Shown piece after piece: positions 59,030 through 64,000 of a stretch of DNA of 64,000 nucleotides. Position 1 is the stretch's first letter, and every line of letters begins with the position of its first letter. This DNA comes from Hyperoodon ampullatus. Taxonomy: Eukaryota > Chordata > Mammalia > Artiodactyla > Ziphiidae. A program made the translations under genes and the position numbers. The stretch spans positions 25,466,800-25,530,799 of the forward strand of contig OX457071.1 in assembly GCA_949752795.1 (NCBI GenBank). The letters are read 5' to 3'. The notes under the pieces are model-generated. The model was not told the origin of the DNA. It made no database searches and saw only the letters and a list, made by a program, of their open reading frames with translations.

Positions 59030-59560
59030 ATACTTAGACACAAATGTTCATAGCAGCTTTATTTGTAAGAGCCCCAAACTGGAAACACCTCAAATGTTCA
59101 TCAACAGGTGAATGTATAAACAAAGTATGGTATATCAGTCTATCAGCATCACATAATGGAATATGACTCATTCCGATAAAAAGAATAAACACATAACCAC
59201 ATGGATGAATCCCAAAATAATTATGCTGAGGAAAGAAGACAGACAAAAGAGTATACACTACATCCATTTAAATAAAACTTTAGAAAGTTCAAATGAATCT
59301 AATAATTAATTTATAGTGACAGTAAGCAGATCAGTGGTTTCCTGGATGCAGAGTTGGGGTCCTGGGTAGGGGCAGGAGGGAGGAATTACAAAGGAGCACA
59401 AGGAAACTTTGGGGGGTAATGAGTATGTTCACTGTTTCAATTATGATGATGGTTTCGCAGGTACATGTATATGTCAAAACTTATCAAATTATATAGACTT
59501 TGGATATGTGCAGCTTACTGTGTGTCATAGTTCAATAAAACTGTTAAAAATATTGTAATT
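59030..59560 (+). mobile_element. Older L1 LINE 3' end
   Basis: 'acaaatgttcatagcagctt', 'cacctcaaatgttcatcaac', 'cacatggatgaatcccaaaa' and 'catagttcaataaaactgtt' give the 3' end of an older mammalian L1. No intact frame. Confidence 0.75.
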
Positions 59561-60439
59561 ATGAAAAAATATGCCTTGTTTTTTAAAAATGAGGTTGTCT
59601 TCTTCCACATGGGAAGGTATTTTTTAAAATGATTCACAGTTGAAATAACTACTGACATTTTGCCAAGAATTCAACACTGTTAAAACTATTGAAATTGCCA
59701 TGATTTCAAATTTGATATTATAGTTTAATTCTTCTTCAGAAAATATAGTTTTAATTCAAAGAAAAGAGGATATACTGAAATGACAAGGTTAAAATTTTAT
59801 AAGTGGGAAAACTATTCTTTTAAAATTATGTTTTTATGTAATTTTTAAAAAGTAAATTATGCACTTCCTTTTCCTGAAAAAATGAGAGAAAAGACAATAT
59901 GCAAAAAGGTAGAAAAGACAAAATCTCCCATTGCAAAACATCTAGAAATTCTGGCTAAAAATCACCTTCATCCTTCAAAACACAAGGTTAGTTTCTAAGG
60001 AAATATAAGGTGGTGGTATTTTACATATCAGAAATGACTGGAGAAAGAACTGAAAACCAAAGTGGTAACTTTTTAAACTGAAATTTCAACTGCTCCTATG
60101 GGGTTGTATGTGTTCATCTCAGTTTTCAAGAGTCTGAATTCTAATGCCTACTTCATGGTCAGAAAATATGGCCTGAGCCCACTAGGAGCTAGAAATGTAA
60201 GAACCTCATATAATGTCAGAACACTGAAAGGACTGTAATTTTCAGTAGTAACTAGAAAATAATAATCCACCCAATAACACAAGAAAACAACAACAACAAC
60301 AAAATGTCTATCTCAGTCTAGACTCTGGGTAGGAAAAAATAACCTCCTCTGAGAATTCCTCATCATGGGGCAACAACTCTCATGGGTCTGGGATTTGAAA
60401 CTATAATATTCGTGTGGTCTTGGAATCCTAGAATGAGAA
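59561..60439. other. AT-rich non-coding stretch
   Basis: A caa run lies at 60286-60302. Nothing else named. Confidence 0.35.
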
Positions 60440-61340
60440 CGTAACATTAAAGATTACACAAAGTCAGTAATATGCTTGGGATAGCTGGCAGAAGCAAACT
60501 CAAAATTCCTCCAGAAGAACGAGTCTTCACACAAGGATTCTCACAGATAAAGCCCCGCTTATGATGAATTCACAATCCAGAATTACTGAATGCACGAAAA
60601 AAAAAAATCCATGTGAACAAGAGACTGAAAACCAAGCAGTGTTATTAGGACCTCCACTCTCACGAAATTCAAATGCTAAAACTCTCTGATATAAACTATG
60701 AAATGAGTATGTTAAAGTTGATTAAAGATGTAATAGAGAGACTTAAAAATCATTAAAAATAACAGATTAAGAAAAGAAGAAGACAAGGCGAATTTGAAAA
60801 ATTACCAGATGGAACGTCCAGAATTTTTTTTAAAACCTATTTAAATGTAAAACCAAATGAATGGGCTAAGTGTTGATATTACACAGCTGAACAGAAAATT
60901 ATTGCAATGATAGATACAGCTGAAGAAATTATACTCTTATTCAGCACAGAAAGTAAAATAGATGGAAAAAATAAGAGAAAAAAGAGACAGAGACACAATG
61001 AGAAAATCTAACATATGTCCAGTGATATTTTCAAAACAAGAGAATAGAGATTATGTCAGAGAGGCAATACTACCTAAAGAGATAGAAATAGAATTCTCCA
61101 GGATTTGTGAAAGATATGAATCAAATTCTAAAATCATGTTTAATTCCAAGTAAGATACATATAAATAAACCCACCCCAGGCATATTGCACTGAAATTGCT
61201 AAAGGCCAGAGGCAAAGTGACTTAAGAGCAACCAGAGAGAGAAAGACAGACATTATACAGATATAACAATTAAAATCCAGAAGACAAGGTCAGAAGAATA
61301 ATATCCTCCAAATTCTAAGGTGAAATAGCCATAATAAAAT
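60440..61340 (+). mobile_element. Old L1 or HAL1 ORF1-region fragment
   Basis: 'ttgattaaagatgtaataga', 'catattgcactgaaattgct' with 'aaaggccagaggcaaagtga', and 'agcaaccagagagagaaaga' follow the order of old L1/HAL1 ORF1 text. A 63-codon frame at 60962-61153 (Glu-, Lys- and Arg-rich) is a relic. Family and limits are uncertain. Confidence 0.5.
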
Positions 61341-62652
61341 AATAAAATTCAGTGATGCTACATATAATTGGAATCTTTGAAGAATGAGATAACCAGTTGA
61401 GCGAACATTTCAGGTAACTGAAATTATCTCTTTAAATATTGTAGTGGTTTACATTTTGGCTAAATGAAACCCTTTTTAAAGTTACACCCATTCCTGAATC
61501 TATATTCAAAGCATAGTAGCTATAATGTAACTTTTATTGAAATCTCAAGCAGTATGCCATAATTGCAATTAAAAAACAAAGCATGAATAGGGAGGTTTTG
61601 GTTCAAGATAACAAACCAAGTACATAAGTTTACTATCTTCTCCAAATCAGTGAAATGTCAGTAAAGATGTATAAAAGGGAATAATTCATAACAGTGCTGA
61701 GAGAGGGAGGGAAGCCCATCAGCATGCCAGAGACATGACAGAGTACCAGAAGAGAGAACACATATGGGAATCTTATTTCCAGGTAGCCAGAGTGGAAGAA
61801 GCTCAGGTCCAGAGCCCTCAGTCCAGGAAAAGACCCAGCAAATGTGTGACTCTTTCCTCTTGACCGTAAGCACAGCTGTGGCAGGGATGGGTGGCAATAC
61901 AGTAATCAACATATTGATAAGAGGGCAGTATATTAACCTCTGCGACAGATCTCCTACCACCTCTCCTCTACACATACAGGAACCTGGAAGCAGGAATCTT
62001 TGCACTGTGACAAAAGCAGAGATGGATTTACTAAAGAAAATATATCATCTTCCAGGGGAGTGCTAGTATGAAGGTCATCCCCCAGGAGTAAAGTCCCTCT
62101 CATTTTGACGTTTGGGGTGGGGAAAGCTCTCTACTGTTGCTTTCACCCCAACAGCAAGTCAGTTAAATCCAAGGAGGAAAGTCAATTCATTTAAATAATT
62201 AATATGAAGAAGAGGGTGAGTTATCTTAGTAATAAGGTAAAAGTATACATTTATTCTCAATAAGGAAAAAACAACTAGAAGCTGCAGAGTAGGAAAAATA
62301 AAACAGCTAAAACAAGAAAATCATGGTCTGTATCTAAGGCGTACTTAATTACAAAACGATGCTGAGCATCTAATAAAGCAGGAGAGAATCCATTTGACAT
62401 TGACTCTAACCCTCCCTTGAGTGGCCCAAGTTTTGTGAGAAATAATTTAATTTCTTTCTTATAGTCCGGCTATGTATAACAATCGCCAATATTTATCATT
62501 TTTCAATTTTAAAAACATGCCTATAGTCAAAGCACAGAAGACTAAATAATACTTACAAAGCAAACTGCAACATTTATAAACTTTAGCAATTTAAAAAAAT
62601 ACAGCTGGGAGATTTATAGATCTGGAAAAGGCAGGATAAGATAAAGAAAGAG
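61341..62652. other. Non-coding stretch without recognised elements
   Basis: Opposed frames at 61658-62066 have no recognisable product. No repeat named. Confidence 0.35.
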
Positions 62653-62846
62653 GGGCTTCCCTGGTGGTGAAGTGGATAAGACTCCGCGCTCCCAATGCAG
62701 GGGGCCCGGGTTCGATCCCTGGTCAGGGAACTAGATCCCATATGCATGCCACAACTAAGAGTTCACATGCCGCAACTAAGGAGCCGGCCCACCTCAACTA
62801 AGCCCCAGCACGACCAAATAAATAAATAAATATTAAAAAAAAAAAA
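62653..62846 (+). mobile_element. CHR-type SINE, intermediate form with (TAAA)n tail
   Basis: 'gggcttccctggtggtgaag', 'gggttcgatccctggtcagg', 'catgccgcaactaaggagcc' and a taaataaataaata tail. The target duplication is unclear. Confidence 0.92.
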
Positions 62847-62927
62847 GGAAGAGAACAAGAAAATTGTCTGAAGTTGACAGATTGAGAAGTAGAAGCCTAA
62901 GAGATTATTATGTTAAATTATAAAGGA

Positions 62928-63134
62928 GGGCTTCCCTGGTGGCGCAGTGGTTGAGAGTCCGCCTGCCGATGCAGGGGACACGGGTTCGTGCCCTGGTCCG
63001 GGAGGATCCCACATGCTGCGGAGCGGCTGGGCCCGTGAGCCATGGCCGCTAAGCCTGCGCGTCCGGAGCCTGTGCTCCGCAGGGGGAGAGGCCGCGGCAG
63101 TGAGAGGCCCGCGTACCGCAAAAAAAAAAAAATT
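62928..63134 (+). mobile_element. CHR-type young SINE
   Basis: 'gggcttccctggtggcgcag' to 'aggcccgcgtaccgc' and an A tail. A perfect 12-bp target duplication, aattataaagga, lies at 62916-62927 and 63135-63146. Only about 80 bases separate it from the previous SINE, same orientation. Confidence 0.95.
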
Positions 63135-63354
63135 AATTATAAAGGAAATTTAGTAGAATAAATTAAATTAATAGTATATCAAATATAATAAAAATTGGTA
63201 AAGAGGAAAGGTAAGAGGAACTATAATTAAATTCTTTCTATTTCATAAAGGCAATTAATTAAATTCTGTCTAAAGTTGACAAATCAAGAAATGGGGCCTA
63301 TATAAACACATTATTAATGATATCAAATAATCCCTGAAGTGCTGAAACCAGAAA

Positions 63355-63475
63355 TGATTTTAAGTGGTTACTTCTAGAGAGAGCAGGAATTTTCACTATT
63401 TTACATAGTTCTGTTTTGTTTTATCTTTTTATTCCATGCATTTATTGTTTTTGCAATTAAATAAAAAAAATAATA
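63355..63475 (+). mobile_element. Old L1 3' end remnant
   Basis: 'ttttaagtggttacttctag' and 'ttactattttacatagttct'-like text followed by 'ttttgcaattaaataaaaaa' resemble an old L1 3' UTR. Confidence 0.4.
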
Positions 63476-64000
63476 AACTTACACTTCTAGGAAAGATCAG
63501 AGATTACCCTTATTCTGAAATATTTTTCAAATTTCATATATAACTAAATATCAAAATGCTTAAGTCTGAAATACATGAGAGAAAAAATTTGAGAAGAAAT
63601 TATGGCACAGATTCCTTTTAAGATGAAATAACACTTCAGCATGTAATTATAATTTATCAGGGGAAAAATTTTAAGGTATTATTTTACTTTTAAAAACCAC
63701 ATAAGCATAAAATTATATTCTGCATCTTTTACTCACTGTGCATCCATAGGTGATTTATTTATCACTGAATCTCAATTTTCCCAAAATCTCATAAATAAGC
63801 CTAATGATATCTGTAAAGGTGGTTGGCAGAATTAAATGATATGATTTTAATGAAATTACTAGCTAATTTCAGATGTTCAAAACTGCTAAATTATTAGCAC
63901 CACTATCTACATAATAAATACCTGCCTGTATATGAAAAAACAGCAACAACAACAACACAACAAAAAACCTTCAGGATGGTATAAAGGAGAGATCACAGAT
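63476..64000. other. AT-rich non-coding stretch
   Basis: A caacaa run lies at about 63943-63965. The piece 63735-63905 may be a worn MIR ('tcactgaatctcaattttcc' and similar). Confidence 0.35.

Noticed and set aside
1..64000. Endogenous retrovirus coding regions
   Set aside because: Only LTR-type sequence is seen; no gag, pol or env-like frame was noticed.

Overview
The window looks like ordinary non-coding nuclear DNA of a cetacean. The strongest evidence is the set of tRNA-Glu-derived SINEs of the CHR type (gcttccctggtggcgcagtgg head, tRNA-like A and B boxes, A-rich tail). They occur in the older long form and in the short, GC-rich, young form that is very abundant in whales and dolphins. 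Ancient mammalian repeats (L2, MIR, MLT1-type LTRs, a hAT-type DNA transposon, old L1 3' ends) lie between them. I recognise no protein-coding exon, no functional RNA gene and no CRISPR or prokaryotic feature. The window is most likely intergenic or intronic. Family names for repeats come from remembered consensus sequences, not from a database search.

The dominant feature is a minisatellite of about 10.3 kb at 2356-12656 with a 23-bp unit, roughly 447 units. The homogenised core (about 2766-12636) has a sharp right edge. The left edge fades through about 400 bp of diverged units. The core has higher-order structure: a 2,921-bp (127-unit) tandem duplication, identical at every variant unit I compared; inside each copy, a 759-bp (33-unit) tandem duplication; and further copies at offsets of 1,380 bp (60 units) and probably 1,150 bp (50 units). 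Minus-strand L2-like sequence ends where the array begins and resumes where it ends, so the array seems to have grown inside one old L2 copy. The unit contains no stop codon on the minus strand in any register. All three minus frames are therefore open for kilobases and encode the same 23-residue repeat; I treat these very long reading frames as spurious.

Layout: 1-2355 holds L2, MIR and other old repeats. 2356-12656 is the minisatellite. 12657-20200 is mostly unique and contains a hairpin and a Z-DNA-prone tract. 20200-35200 has CHR SINEs, an MLT1-type LTR, old L1 and MIR pieces and microsatellites. 35200-47200 has CHR SINEs, MIRs, a long L2 fragment and two L1 3' ends, one carrying a nested SINE. 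47200-57900 is sparse, with two oppositely oriented SINEs and a CpG-rich stretch near 55.9-56.3 kb. 57900-64000 has a complete-looking hAT element, a reversed MLT1-type LTR, L2 and L1 pieces and two SINEs.
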